A stretch of 64,000 bases of DNA, from the NCBI GenBank assembly GCA_017620975.1, contig JAGAUD010000022.1, forward strand, positions 1 through 64,000, in the 5' to 3' direction. Position 1 is the stretch's first letter, and each line of letters starts with the position of its first letter. Shown piece by piece: positions 1-7,583 of the stretch. The notes beneath the pieces were generated by a model, which searched no databases, was not told where the DNA came from, and worked only from the letters and a program-made list of their open reading frames with translations. The position numbers were made by a program, and so were the translations under genes. Source of the DNA: Lachnospiraceae bacterium (GTDB taxonomy: Bacteria > Bacillota_A > Clostridia > Lachnospirales > Lachnospiraceae).

Positions 1-57
1 AATGAAGATGACTTATTTGCCGACGAGGCTGGAGTAGAAGGTTTTTATATCTTCTAA
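1..57 (+). CDS. 3' end of an unidentified gene (partial)
   Basis: The first reading frame is open from the window edge to a TAA at 55-57, giving an acidic 18-residue tail that ends in Phe-Tyr-Ile-Phe. It is too short to assign to a family and could be chance, since the start lies outside the window. The next 90 bases hold no clear gene. Confidence 0.3.
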   Translation, partial: NEDDLFADEAGVEGFYIF

Positions 58-142
58 TCAGTGTCGCCCAGTGTTTATGCTCGCCTCCGCGCGGGCCATT
101 TTCAATTCACGAGAACGCCGAAGGCGGTCTTTCCTATAAAGT

Positions 143-176
143 AAAAAACAGCAGCGTTTTTGCAACCACTGCTGTT
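143..176 (-). terminator. Intrinsic terminator of the lyxose isomerase gene
   Basis: On the minus strand an 8-bp stem (AACAGCAG with CTGCTGTT) closes a 14-nt loop and runs into a T tract. It lies 40 nt beyond the stop of the D-lyxose isomerase gene. Confidence 0.75.
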
Positions 177-215
177 CTGATAATACATTTATTCTCTTTT
201 TAATTCCATGATATC

Positions 216-902
216 CTACTTTGCAGCCGGATACTCATTGCACAACAGGCGATAAGGCGCTTCATCCTCTTCAATCTCCGGGAATCTTCCCACAGGAGGA
301 TTAAATCTGTTATCTGTATTGTCATCGTTACACTGGCTTACTTCTCCTAACAGAACAGGACCGGTTCCCTCTTCTACAGAAAAGTCATGATACAAAAACT
401 GCTGTACATGAATACTTTCACCGGGAGTGAGACGAATCCGGGTTCCTGCCGGTACAGTGTAGGTACGGCCATCGGTATGTACAGTAACGGGAGATTCGTA
501 ATCAATCTCTTCATTCGGCAGAGAATTATATACTTTAATCAGCACATTTCCGCCGCCGCGGTTGATGATATCTTCTGTCTTATACCAGTGAAAATGATTG
601 GGAGCATACTGGCCCTCTTTCAGATACAGCAGCTTCTCAGCATATACCTTGGGATATTTATCTGCCATAGCACGGTTACCGTTACGAATGGTAATCAGTG
701 AGAAACCGAACTTATCAAAATCCCCCATTCCATAATCAGTGATATCCCAGCCCAGCATGCAGTCACGTACTTCATCGTACTCATGACCGATTTCCTGCCA
801 CTGCTGGGGTGTAAAGTGACAAAAAGGCGGCAGGTAACAATGATATTTCACACACATAGCTTCCAGTTCTTTCAATGCTTTGTTGATTTCTGAACGTTTC
901 AT
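216..902 (-). CDS. D-lyxose ketol-isomerase (cupin type)
   Basis: The 228-residue protein matches the D-lyxose isomerase family, cytosolic metal-dependent cupins that interconvert D-lyxose and D-xylulose and often act on D-mannose/D-fructose. The cupin metal site is visible: HFHWYKTEDI around residue 103 supplies His-X-His and Glu, and a later His lies in the SIHVQQFLYH stretch. The length is normal for the family. The start is preceded by an AAGGAAGG-like ribosome site. It is divergent from an AraC regulator that probably controls it. Known activity is inferred from family resemblance only; the true substrate could be another pentose or hexose. Confidence 0.85.
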   Translation of the reverse strand: MKRSEINKALKELEAMCVKYHCYLPPFCHFTPQQWQEIGHEYDEVRDCMLGWDITDYGMGDFDKFGFSLITIRNGNRAMADKYPKVYAEKLLYLKEGQYAPNHFHWYKTEDIINRGGGNVLIKVYNSLPNEEIDYESPVTVHTDGRTYTVPAGTRIRLTPGESIHVQQFLYHDFSVEEGTGPVLLGEVSQCNDDNTDNRFNPPVGRFPEIEEDEAPYRLLCNEYPAAK

Positions 903-1013
903 ACGTTTTCCTTCCTTTCAATAGACCTGAATCATTGGATTTTGCAAGACACACATCAACGTATCTTACACATTTAACGTTATTATAAATCCAATACGCT
1001 GCACATACCACTC

Positions 1014-1042
1014 TTGACATGATATTTTTAGTGTGTTATTGT
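1014..1042 (+). promoter_or_regulatory. Sigma-A promoter of the AraC gene
   Basis: TTGACA at 1014-1019 is followed after 17 nt by TATTGT at 1037-1042, about 60 nt ahead of the chosen start codon. A TATAAT-like element for the divergent lyxose isomerase gene is also present on the other strand near 986-991, without a good -35. Confidence 0.6.
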
Positions 1043-1100
1043 GACATCAGATGGCACCCTGAACTTAACTTCGGCTGCCGCCATATCAGGAGGGAAAGCT

Positions 1101-1940
1101 ATGGCACCTGAACTTTATGATGCAAAAGAATATGTGGAAGCCCAGTCCGGCTGTTTATGCCACTATGTGCGCAGTGACACGGAATTTTTCCAGCTGCACT
1201 ACCACAACTATTATGAACTATTCCTGGTAGTCAAGGGAGATGTTCGTCATGTAGTCAACAGCAAAGAGCAATTGCTTTCAGAAGGGCAGCTTTTGTTTAT
1301 TCGTGACTTCGATGCCCATGAATACGTCAGCAGGAACGGTGAGTATTTTGAATTCATCAATTTTGCTTTTTCCAAAGAGACGCTGTATGCCATGATTGAT
1401 TTTCTGGGGAAAGGCTTTCCTTTTGAAACGCTTATGACGGCAGAATATCCTCCTGTGGTAAGCCTGCCTCCCGATGAAAAGGAACAGCTGGCTTATTCCT
1501 TGATCGAGCTGTATCAGGATGTGGACAAGGATGTGATCAAACTGAAAGCCCGCACGCTGCTCGTTCATGTTTTTACACGATTCTTCCATAATTATAGGGA
1601 ACAGAACAGAGAGATTCCCTCCTGGCTTGCTGTCACCTATGAGAAAATGAAAAGCCCTCAGAATTTTACCGCCGGAGCAAAGCGGATGTACAAGATTTCC
1701 GGAAAGAGCCGGGAACATCTGACACGCTGCATGAAGCAGTATTATCATACCACACCTACAGTCTATGTATCTGAGCTGCGCCTTTCACATGCAGCCAATC
1801 TGCTGCTTGTCAGCAACTTGAATGTAACTGACATCTGCTACGAATGCGGATTTGAGAATCTCTCCTGGTTTTATAAGGTATTTTCTGCAAAATATGGTGT
1901 CACACCCACAGAATACCGCAAAAGATATAAGGACAGGTAA
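1101..1940 (+). CDS. AraC family transcriptional regulator
   Basis: The 279-residue protein has an N-terminal cupin-like sugar-sensing half, with HYHNYYELFLVVKG near residues 30-45, and a C-terminal double helix-turn-helix typical of AraC/XylS regulators (residues about 195-279, ending in GVTPTEYRKRYKDR). The start at 1101 is chosen because AGGAGGG ends 6 nt upstream; a longer in-frame extension to 1041 lacks a ribosome site and would begin inside the promoter. Its divergent position next to D-lyxose isomerase suggests control of that gene and possibly of the neighbouring oxidoreductase. The effector is unknown. Confidence 0.85.
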   Translation: MAPELYDAKEYVEAQSGCLCHYVRSDTEFFQLHYHNYYELFLVVKGDVRHVVNSKEQLLSEGQLLFIRDFDAHEYVSRNGEYFEFINFAFSKETLYAMIDFLGKGFPFETLMTAEYPPVVSLPPDEKEQLAYSLIELYQDVDKDVIKLKARTLLVHVFTRFFHNYREQNREIPSWLAVTYEKMKSPQNFTAGAKRMYKISGKSREHLTRCMKQYYHTTPTVYVSELRLSHAANLLLVSNLNVTDICYECGFENLSWFYKVFSAKYGVTPTEYRKRYKDR

Positions 1941-1961
1941 ATGTCACCTGTCCTCTTTTTT
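1931..1961 (+). terminator. Terminator of the AraC gene
   Basis: GGACAGGT and ACCTGTCC form an 8-bp stem around a 7-nt loop, followed by a T-rich run. It starts inside the last codons of the AraC gene and reaches the stop of the convergent oxidoreductase gene. Confidence 0.8.
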
Positions 1962-2949
1962 AAGCCATCTCTTTTTCTCCGGTAAAGAAGATGCCTGCTG
2001 CCTTTCTTGTTTTCTCCAGCGTCTCAATCACATTCAGCATTACATCAAGGCGGCGATGACATTCTTTAAAATCTTTTTCCTTTATCATCCTTGCAATTCC
2101 CTGTATTTCGTAGTACATGCGTGTCTCTTCAGGCTGAAGATTCATTGTCTCCTCACCCCCACGGGTAACCACCTTAACTTCTGTCATACCATTGCTCCCG
2201 TCCTTTACATAAATGTAGCCCTTTTCCCCTTCTATCTGGACGAAATTGATGCCCCAGGTATCCTTTGCTCCCACGTTGCTGCTGATAAAACCGTCATACT
2301 GAAGCACAAGCACACCGGAAGTATCCACCTGCCCGGGATACATATTGGGATAATATGCAGTGGACTGAGGCTTGCCAAACATAGCTACATTAAAATAGAG
2401 ATTGTAAAAACCTATGTCCTGCAGACAGCCACCTGCAAAATCTTTGCTGAACACGTTGGTAATCTTTCCTTCCAACAGTGTATCATAACGACTGGAATAC
2501 TGACTGTAATTGCTCATGACAAGCTTAAGAACACCGATTTGGGGCAAAGCTTGCTTTACTGCATCAAAATTGGGCAGGAAAGAAGGCGGTACCGCATCGA
2601 ACAGGAACAGCCCCTTATCTTTTGCAAGCGAAACCAGCTCTTTAGCCTTTTTTAAGGTGGTGGTAAAAGGTTTCTCGCAAATTACATTTTTACCGTGCTC
2701 TAAAGCCATTTTGGTCTGCTCATAGTGAAGGCTGTTGGGCGATGCTACATAGACACAATCGACCTGCTCGTCACTCATCATTTCTTCCAGATGAGTGTAG
2801 ACCTTCTCCACTCTATACCGGGTGGCCAGTGCTTCCCCTTTCTCCTGACTTCTGGAGTATACCGCTTCACAGCTAACCCCGTCGGTTTTGGTTACTGCGT
2901 TTAAAAACTTGCACACAATTTCTCCGGAACCGATTGTTCCTATTTTCAT
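1960..2949 (-). CDS. Gfo/Idh/MocA family oxidoreductase
   Basis: The 329-residue protein is a predicted NAD(P)-dependent sugar dehydrogenase. The Rossmann nucleotide site is seen at the N terminus (GTIGSGEI) and the family's EKP signature appears as CEKPFTTT near residue 93; the C-terminal alpha/beta half carries substrate specificity. Length is normal. GAGGAG precedes the ATG. It sits between two AraC genes in a carbohydrate region, so a role in oxidising an unusual sugar, sugar alcohol or glycoside is likely, but the substrate cannot be named from sequence. Confidence 0.85.
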   Translation of the reverse strand: MKIGTIGSGEIVCKFLNAVTKTDGVSCEAVYSRSQEKGEALATRYRVEKVYTHLEEMMSDEQVDCVYVASPNSLHYEQTKMALEHGKNVICEKPFTTTLKKAKELVSLAKDKGLFLFDAVPPSFLPNFDAVKQALPQIGVLKLVMSNYSQYSSRYDTLLEGKITNVFSKDFAGGCLQDIGFYNLYFNVAMFGKPQSTAYYPNMYPGQVDTSGVLVLQYDGFISSNVGAKDTWGINFVQIEGEKGYIYVKDGSNGMTEVKVVTRGGEETMNLQPEETRMYYEIQGIARMIKEKDFKECHRRLDVMLNVIETLEKTRKAAGIFFTGEKEMA

Positions 2950-3179
2950 GGCTTTTCTCCTCGCTTTCGTGCTAACGCCTCCGGCAAGACAGATACTGTC
3001 ATTTATTCGGATGCGCTTTTTACTATTTTAACTTCTGCAGTCTGCTAGTGCAATAGATTTTTGCCACAACATCATATTATTATTTCATAGTTAAAATATA
3101 TATGGTATAATAAATTACGCTAATGCAGACCTATGAACACTTTACAATAAATATCATATCAGAAATGAGGGTTAGGAAA

Positions 3180-4004
3180 ATGGGGATGAGAGAAGAATTC
3201 GTGACATTTCCGACGCCTGGGGAGAATCTGCCCTTTATTATTGAATTGGCCGGGATCTCCTATTGTGACGGGAGCTATAAGATACACCGAGCTAAGTCAA
3301 AATGCATGGTCACGGAATATATTATTGCCGGTGAGGGTACTGTGATTTTGGATGAGAAAAAGTATACTGCCCGGGAAGGGGATATCTATCTGCTTCCTGC
3401 AGGGCATGAACAACTTTATTATTCTGATGCAAAGAATCCCTGGACCAAAATATGGTTCAATGCCAGAGGCCCATTGATCGATGAGCTTTTACATATTTAT
3501 AATACCAGGAATATCCCTGTATTTTCACAATCGGGTGGAAAAGAATACCTTACCACGATCCTTGATATCGGAAGAGAAAACGCTTATTGTGTAAAGGAAA
3601 AGCATGAAAAAGCTGCTATCGTCTTTCACCAGCTGCTTCAATATCTGTATGGGATCTTTTATGCCAGGAAAGAGGAATATTCTGAAGAAACTAAGATTTT
3701 AAAAGAATACATTGCAAATCATATCACTGAAGATATCTCCCTGAAAGATTTGAGCTCCCTTGTGTATCTGAGCGAATCCCAGATCATCCGTGTCTTCAAG
3801 CAGGATATGGGAAAGACACCTTACGAATATATCCTGGAGTTGAAAATAGGACAAGCTAAACTGCTTCTTAGAAGCACGCGGCTTATGATAAAGGAAATTG
3901 CATTCAGGCTTGGCTTCTGCGATGAACATTATTTTTCTTATCTGTTCAAACAAAAGACCGGTCAGACACCTTCAGCCTATCGAAAAAGCAGTTCTGTAGG
4001 CTAA
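3180..4004 (+). CDS. AraC family transcriptional regulator
   Basis: The 274-residue protein has an N-terminal cupin arm (GEGTVILDEKKY, then GDIYLLPAGHEQ) and a C-terminal AraC DNA-binding domain with two helix-turn-helix units (residues about 175-270, ending TGQTPSAYRKS). A TATAAT element lies at 3106-3111, so the first in-frame ATG at 3123 would leave almost no leader. The ATG at 3180, 9 nt after GAGG, is preferred; an ATG at 3186 is also possible. It is a probable activator of sugar genes nearby, such as the convergent SDR gene. Confidence 0.8.
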   Translation: MGMREEFVTFPTPGENLPFIIELAGISYCDGSYKIHRAKSKCMVTEYIIAGEGTVILDEKKYTAREGDIYLLPAGHEQLYYSDAKNPWTKIWFNARGPLIDELLHIYNTRNIPVFSQSGGKEYLTTILDIGRENAYCVKEKHEKAAIVFHQLLQYLYGIFYARKEEYSEETKILKEYIANHITEDISLKDLSSLVYLSESQIIRVFKQDMGKTPYEYILELKIGQAKLLLRSTRLMIKEIAFRLGFCDEHYFSYLFKQKTGQTPSAYRKSSSVG

Positions 4005-4007
4005 AAA

Positions 4008-4045
4008 GAGACTGCAGCAAATCATTTTTATTTTGCTGCAATCTC
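4008..4045. terminator. Bidirectional terminator between AraC and SDR genes
   Basis: GAGACTGCAGCAAA pairs with TTTGCTGCAATCTC (one G-T pair) around a 10-nt loop. T-rich runs lie on both sides, so it can serve both convergent genes. Confidence 0.75.
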
Positions 4046-4058
4046 CTTTTATGTAAAA

Positions 4059-4865
4059 TTAACCTCTGGTCTTACCGCCGCCAACTGTTACAACGATACC
4101 GTGAACAAAGCTTGCACGATCACTTGCCAGGAATGCTGCTGTGTTAGCGACTTCAGATAATTTACCATCGCGTCCCAAAGGAATGGAACTTGTCTTGGTA
4201 TAGCCTTCACGCAGCTGCTCTACTGTAATACCGCGGGTATAAGCCAAAGCAGTCTCATAGGAAAGGGTACGCAGACCGGTAGCTTCCAGAATACCGGGAG
4301 CGATACCTACGACACGGATACCCTTACGTCCCAGTTCTTTTGCCCAGGAGCGAGTCAAAGAGTTAACTGCATTCTTGGTAGCAGCGTAAACGCTCTGTCC
4401 TTCGGAACCTTCCAGACCGCTCTCGGAAGACATGTTGATGATGACGCCCTTACCCTGCTTCAACATTTCACGTGCAGCTGCCTGAGCACAGAAAAATACA
4501 CCCTTCAGGTTTACGTTCATAACCTTATCCCAGGTTGCCTCATTCAGCTCGTACTGATTTGCTTCATCTACCAACAGACAGGGAAGATTGATACCTGCGT
4601 TATTGATGATGACATCAACGGTGCCGAAACGTTTTTTTACCTGTGCGATCATGGAATCAACACTTTCCTTCTTAGTAACATCTGTAACTACATAAAGAAA
4701 ACGATCATCTGCTGCATCAAATTGGGGCGGATTGGGATTCATATCACAAACGGTAACATTTGCTCCGTCGTTTAAAAATTCTTTTGCAATCGCATATCCG
4801 ATACCGGAAGCACCTCCGGTAATGATGACTGATTTGCCTTCCAGACCTAACCATGAACTATCCAT
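4059..4865 (-). CDS. SDR oxidoreductase, sorbitol-6-phosphate dehydrogenase-like
   Basis: A 268-residue short-chain dehydrogenase/reductase. The cofactor loop TGGASGIG is near residue 15, NNAG is at about residue 91, and the catalytic Ser and Tyr-X3-Lys appear as SS and YAATK. The C terminus VGGGKTRG and the insert after GILEATG resemble Gram-positive sorbitol-6-phosphate 2-dehydrogenases (sorbitol-6-P to fructose-6-P with NAD). The start at 4865 follows AGGAGG by 9 nt; an upstream in-frame ATG at 4925 would lie inside the promoter. The divergent DeoR regulator supports a sugar-alcohol role. No PTS transporter is adjacent, so the substrate is an inference. Confidence 0.8.
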   Translation of the reverse strand: MDSSWLGLEGKSVIITGGASGIGYAIAKEFLNDGANVTVCDMNPNPPQFDAADDRFLYVVTDVTKKESVDSMIAQVKKRFGTVDVIINNAGINLPCLLVDEANQYELNEATWDKVMNVNLKGVFFCAQAAAREMLKQGKGVIINMSSESGLEGSEGQSVYAATKNAVNSLTRSWAKELGRKGIRVVGIAPGILEATGLRTLSYETALAYTRGITVEQLREGYTKTSSIPLGRDGKLSEVANTAAFLASDRASFVHGIVVTVGGGKTRG

Positions 4866-4924
4866 TATAATTTTCCTCCTAAATATATTTTTTCCTCTTG
4901 CAACCTTTCGTTGCGTGTGATACA

Positions 4925-4953
4925 ACTATAGTAATTGAATCACTATTTGTCAA
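4925..4953 (-). promoter_or_regulatory. Promoter of the SDR gene with possible operator
   Basis: On the minus strand TTGACA (4948-4953) and TATAGT (4925-4930) are separated by 17 nt. An inverted repeat, ATTGAA at 4934-4939 with TTCAAT at 4955-4960, spans the spacer and the -35 box and could be the site of the divergently encoded DeoR-type repressor. Confidence 0.65.
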
Positions 4954-5040
4954 TTTCAATAGATTAAGTAGAAGAAAAGTGCATTTATTGATTGTTTTGC
5001 AGATTGTATTGCTCATTATTTGATTGCGGAGGTGCTACAG

Positions 5041-5781
5041 ATGCCATTTTACGAAAGAGAAGATAAGATCATCAATATCCTTTTACAGAAAGAGGTCATG
5101 ACAGTAAATGAGCTTGCGGAAAAGCTCTATATCAGCAAGCCTACTTTAAGACGAGATCTGCTCAAGCTGGAGCAAAAGGGGATCATTGCAAGGACACACG
5201 GAGCCGCTTCCCTGATCAAGAATCCGGCTGATACCAAAATTTCTTTTAACATGCGGGAACAGGAACAGAATAATGCCAAGACAATTATGGCTCAAAGAGC
5301 AGTTTCTTTTATCAAAGACGGGGATATCATTATGCTGGATGCCACTACCAGCGCCTATCATATCATTCCCTTTCTGGCCGATTTTCACAACATCATCGTC
5401 ATCACCAGCAGCGCCAAGACTTCTCTTGCTCTGGGACAGTTGGGCATCCGCAATTTCTGCACAGGAGGGCTTATGATTCCCAAGTCCTTTTCCTACGTGG
5501 GCGGAGATGCTCAGGACATGGTCTCCCGCTACAACGCAGATGTTCTGTTCTTCTCCTGCCGCGGCTTATCGGAGGATGGTTATTTATCGGATAATTCTAT
5601 TGAAGAGAATCTTCTGCGTACGACCATGATGCGTCATGCAAAGAAGAAGATCCTTCTCTGCGACAGCAGTAAAATTGGTAAGGTGAGCCTACATAATCTG
5701 TGCCATATTTCGGAGGTAGATGAGATCATCTGCGAAACGAAGGTTCCCCAGACCATTCTGGACAGTCAAAAAAAGGACTGA
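5041..5781 (+). CDS. DeoR/GlpR family transcriptional regulator
   Basis: The 246-residue protein begins with a DeoR winged helix-turn-helix (residues 5-60, with ISKPTLRRDLLKLEQKG as recognition helix) and continues with the DeoR sensor domain, related to ribose-5-phosphate isomerase, that binds sugar phosphates (DATTSAYHI, then TSSAKTS, CTGG and the CDSSKIG motif near the end). GGAGG stands 7 nt before the ATG at 5041. It is divergent from the sorbitol-6-phosphate dehydrogenase-like gene and is its most likely repressor. Confidence 0.88.
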   Translation: MPFYEREDKIINILLQKEVMTVNELAEKLYISKPTLRRDLLKLEQKGIIARTHGAASLIKNPADTKISFNMREQEQNNAKTIMAQRAVSFIKDGDIIMLDATTSAYHIIPFLADFHNIIVITSSAKTSLALGQLGIRNFCTGGLMIPKSFSYVGGDAQDMVSRYNADVLFFSCRGLSEDGYLSDNSIEENLLRTTMMRHAKKKILLCDSSKIGKVSLHNLCHISEVDEIICETKVPQTILDSQKKD

Positions 5782-5810
5782 AGATTCCACTGAGAATCTT
5801 CAATCCTTTT
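5767..5810. terminator. Bidirectional terminator between DeoR and GDPD genes
   Basis: A 15-bp stem with one G-T pair (5773-5787 with 5794-5808) has an A/T run on each flank, so it works in both directions. It overlaps the end of the DeoR gene. Just beyond, a 15-nt unit beginning GCGTGTTACTCC is repeated in tandem at 5817-5831 and 5833-5847 around the stop of the GDPD gene. Confidence 0.8.
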
Positions 5811-5837
5811 ATCACCGCGTGTTACTCCAAATGCGTG

Positions 5838-6557
5838 TTACTCCAAAATATTGGAAGTAATATAGTCAACACCCCATGCAATATATTTTTCAGCATCTTC
5901 TGCAGTATCTACGGTCCAGCAGTTTACCTCACGACCATTCTCATGAAGTGCCTGAATCAGTTCGGGTGTAAGCGCTTTATGATAGATATCCAGATCCAGC
6001 TTGGCAGCAACCAGTTTCTCTACCAGACCCTCCACATTTTTAGAAATGAGGAACTGTGCTTTCTGGTCAGGAACCAGCGCTCTTAAGTCGATCAGATTCT
6101 CCCAGGAGAAAGAAATGAAGATCACTTCATCCAGGTAATCTTGCTCTTTGATCACTTCTACAATCACGGCAATATCTTCCGGCTTCATTCTGTTCTTCAA
6201 CTCCAAGACTGCCTTCTTTTCATATTTCTTACACATTTCAATGTACTCTGCAAGCACAGGAATATAAAGGTCTGTTCTATATTTACCTTCCTGCTTGTCA
6301 TACAGTCGGATGCTTTGCAGTTCTTCCAAGGTGGTCTCTTCCACTACCTTGTTTTCAGCAGATACACGACTGGTATTGTCATCGTGAATAATAGCAAATT
6401 TTCCGTCACTGGTTACATGAACATCGGTCTCGATTCCAAAATGACTGCGGTTTCCGGCAGCTACGAAAGCAGCCAGGGTATTCTCCATCTCCAGACCGCT
6501 TACACCTCTGTGTGCAATCATACGCACACCCTTCTTATCAACTGAAATGGTATTCAT
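5838..6557 (-). CDS. Glycerophosphodiester phosphodiesterase
   Basis: A 239-residue GDPD/UgpQ-type TIM barrel that hydrolyses glycerophosphodiesters to sn-glycerol-3-phosphate and an alcohol. The family's catalytic signature is present: AHRG near residue 17, ENT, then ETDVHVTSDG and the IIHDD motif. There is no signal peptide, so a cytosolic role is expected. The start at 6557 follows GAGGAGG by 6 nt. It has its own promoter and a strong terminator hairpin inside its leader (separate entries), so expression is probably controlled by antitermination. Confidence 0.88.
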   Translation of the reverse strand: MNTISVDKKGVRMIAHRGVSGLEMENTLAAFVAAGNRSHFGIETDVHVTSDGKFAIIHDDNTSRVSAENKVVEETTLEELQSIRLYDKQEGKYRTDLYIPVLAEYIEMCKKYEKKAVLELKNRMKPEDIAVIVEVIKEQDYLDEVIFISFSWENLIDLRALVPDQKAQFLISKNVEGLVEKLVAAKLDLDIYHKALTPELIQALHENGREVNCWTVDTAEDAEKYIAWGVDYITSNILE

Positions 6558-6588
6558 ATGAATCCTCCTCATGCTTCTCTATTAAGAC

Positions 6589-6633
6589 AAAAAACGTACC
6601 AAAACAAAAGGTTGCCCTTTTGTCTTGATACGT
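6589..6633 (-). terminator. Leader terminator/attenuator ahead of the GDPD gene
   Basis: On the minus strand an 18-bp stem with a few mismatches (6633-6616 with 6611-6594) ends in five T residues. It lies between the promoter at 6657-6686 and the GDPD start, starting about 17 nt after the predicted transcript start. A terminator between a promoter and its gene indicates conditional read-through. In Bacillus the glpTQ leader is controlled in this way by the GlpP antiterminator. Confidence 0.7.
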
Positions 6634-6656
6634 CTCCTCGTCTCTGCATCGTTGTA

Positions 6657-6686
6657 ATTATACCATTGTGTCTGTATCAATGTCAA
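6657..6686 (-). promoter_or_regulatory. Promoter of the GDPD gene
   Basis: On the minus strand TTGACA (6681-6686) and TATAAT (6657-6662) are perfect consensus boxes 18 nt apart. The predicted start, near 6650, leaves a leader of about 90 nt. Confidence 0.8.
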
Positions 6687-6754
6687 TCATTATGTTCCAA
6701 TTATGCACTCATGATCAGCACCCCGTCAATATCATCTGTCAACTACTTTTCATC

Positions 6755-7504
6755 TCAATCAAACAATACCTCCTCCACCGTTACAAACACAAATCCATCC
6801 TCCAAAAGCTCATCCACGATTTCCAGCGCCGCCGTCACCGATGATTCATAATAATCATGCAGTAAAATAATATCGTTTTCCTTGGCCTTGTCAATGACTT
6901 TACCTGCCACACACACTGCATCATCACTGCACCAGTCCAGAGGATCGATGCTCCACAGAACCGGTATCATGTTCAGTTCCTTCTCCAGTGTCTTATCCCA
7001 GCTTCCGTAAGGCGGCCGTACATAAACTACCTCTTCTCCTGTGATTTCTTCGATGACCTCGTTAGTCTTGATAAGCTCATTTTTGAATTGTTCCTTATTG
7101 GAATTTCTCAGCTGGATGTGGCTGTAAGTATGATTTCCTATCACATGTCCTTCCTCACTCATACGCTTGATGATATCCGGATGAAGGGAAGCATGTTCAC
7201 CTGTAACAAAAAACGTGGCTTTTACACCACGTTCTTTCAGCCCATCCAGTAGCTGTTCTGTATAGTGAGGATGAGGACCATCGTCAAAGGTAAGGCAAAT
7301 CTTTTTGGTTTTCGCATCGCTCATTGCATCTTCCTGAGCCATGTTCTCCTGCAGCATGCTTGCTGTTCCCATACTTTCACGAAATTTACTTTTTTGTTTT
7401 TGTTCATATCCACATACTGCCACTAAGAGCAGGCAGAATATTACGATTCCCCCAAGCTTTGCCAACATGATCTTTTTCATATATTTTACTTTCCGCGCAG
7501 ACAT
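6755..7504 (-). CDS. Membrane-anchored polysaccharide deacetylase
   Basis: A 249-residue protein with an N-terminal membrane segment (about residues 10-32) and an extracellular NodB-type deacetylase domain (residues 68-249). Visible motifs are TFDDGPHP (catalytic Asp pair), NHTYSH (metal-binding His-X3-His), RPPYGSWD and LLHDYYES. Such CE4 enzymes remove N-acetyl groups from peptidoglycan or related glycans, as in PgdA or the sporulation enzyme PdaA. The substrate here is not determinable. A second possible ATG at 7480 has an equally weak ribosome site. It is monocistronic, and the GDPD gene downstream has its own promoter. Confidence 0.85.
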   Translation of the reverse strand: MSARKVKYMKKIMLAKLGGIVIFCLLLVAVCGYEQKQKSKFRESMGTASMLQENMAQEDAMSDAKTKKICLTFDDGPHPHYTEQLLDGLKERGVKATFFVTGEHASLHPDIIKRMSEEGHVIGNHTYSHIQLRNSNKEQFKNELIKTNEVIEEITGEEVVYVRPPYGSWDKTLEKELNMIPVLWSIDPLDWCSDDAVCVAGKVIDKAKENDIILLHDYYESSVTAALEIVDELLEDGFVFVTVEEVLFD

Positions 7505-7583
7505 TTTGCCTGTTGCTGCGGTATCTCTGCTCTTATTATAATATATGCCGAAAGACCGTTTCTTATATCCTGTTACAGGCTAT

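Noticed and set aside
1852..2655. Plus-strand frame of 267 codons opposite the Gfo/Idh/MocA gene
   Set aside because: The composition is that of an antisense shadow, it begins inside the AraC gene and crosses its terminator.
5817..5847. Tandem 15-nt repeat around the GDPD stop codon, considered as a mobile-element scar
   Set aside because: Only two copies, no inverted repeats or transposase nearby; a simple local duplication explains it.
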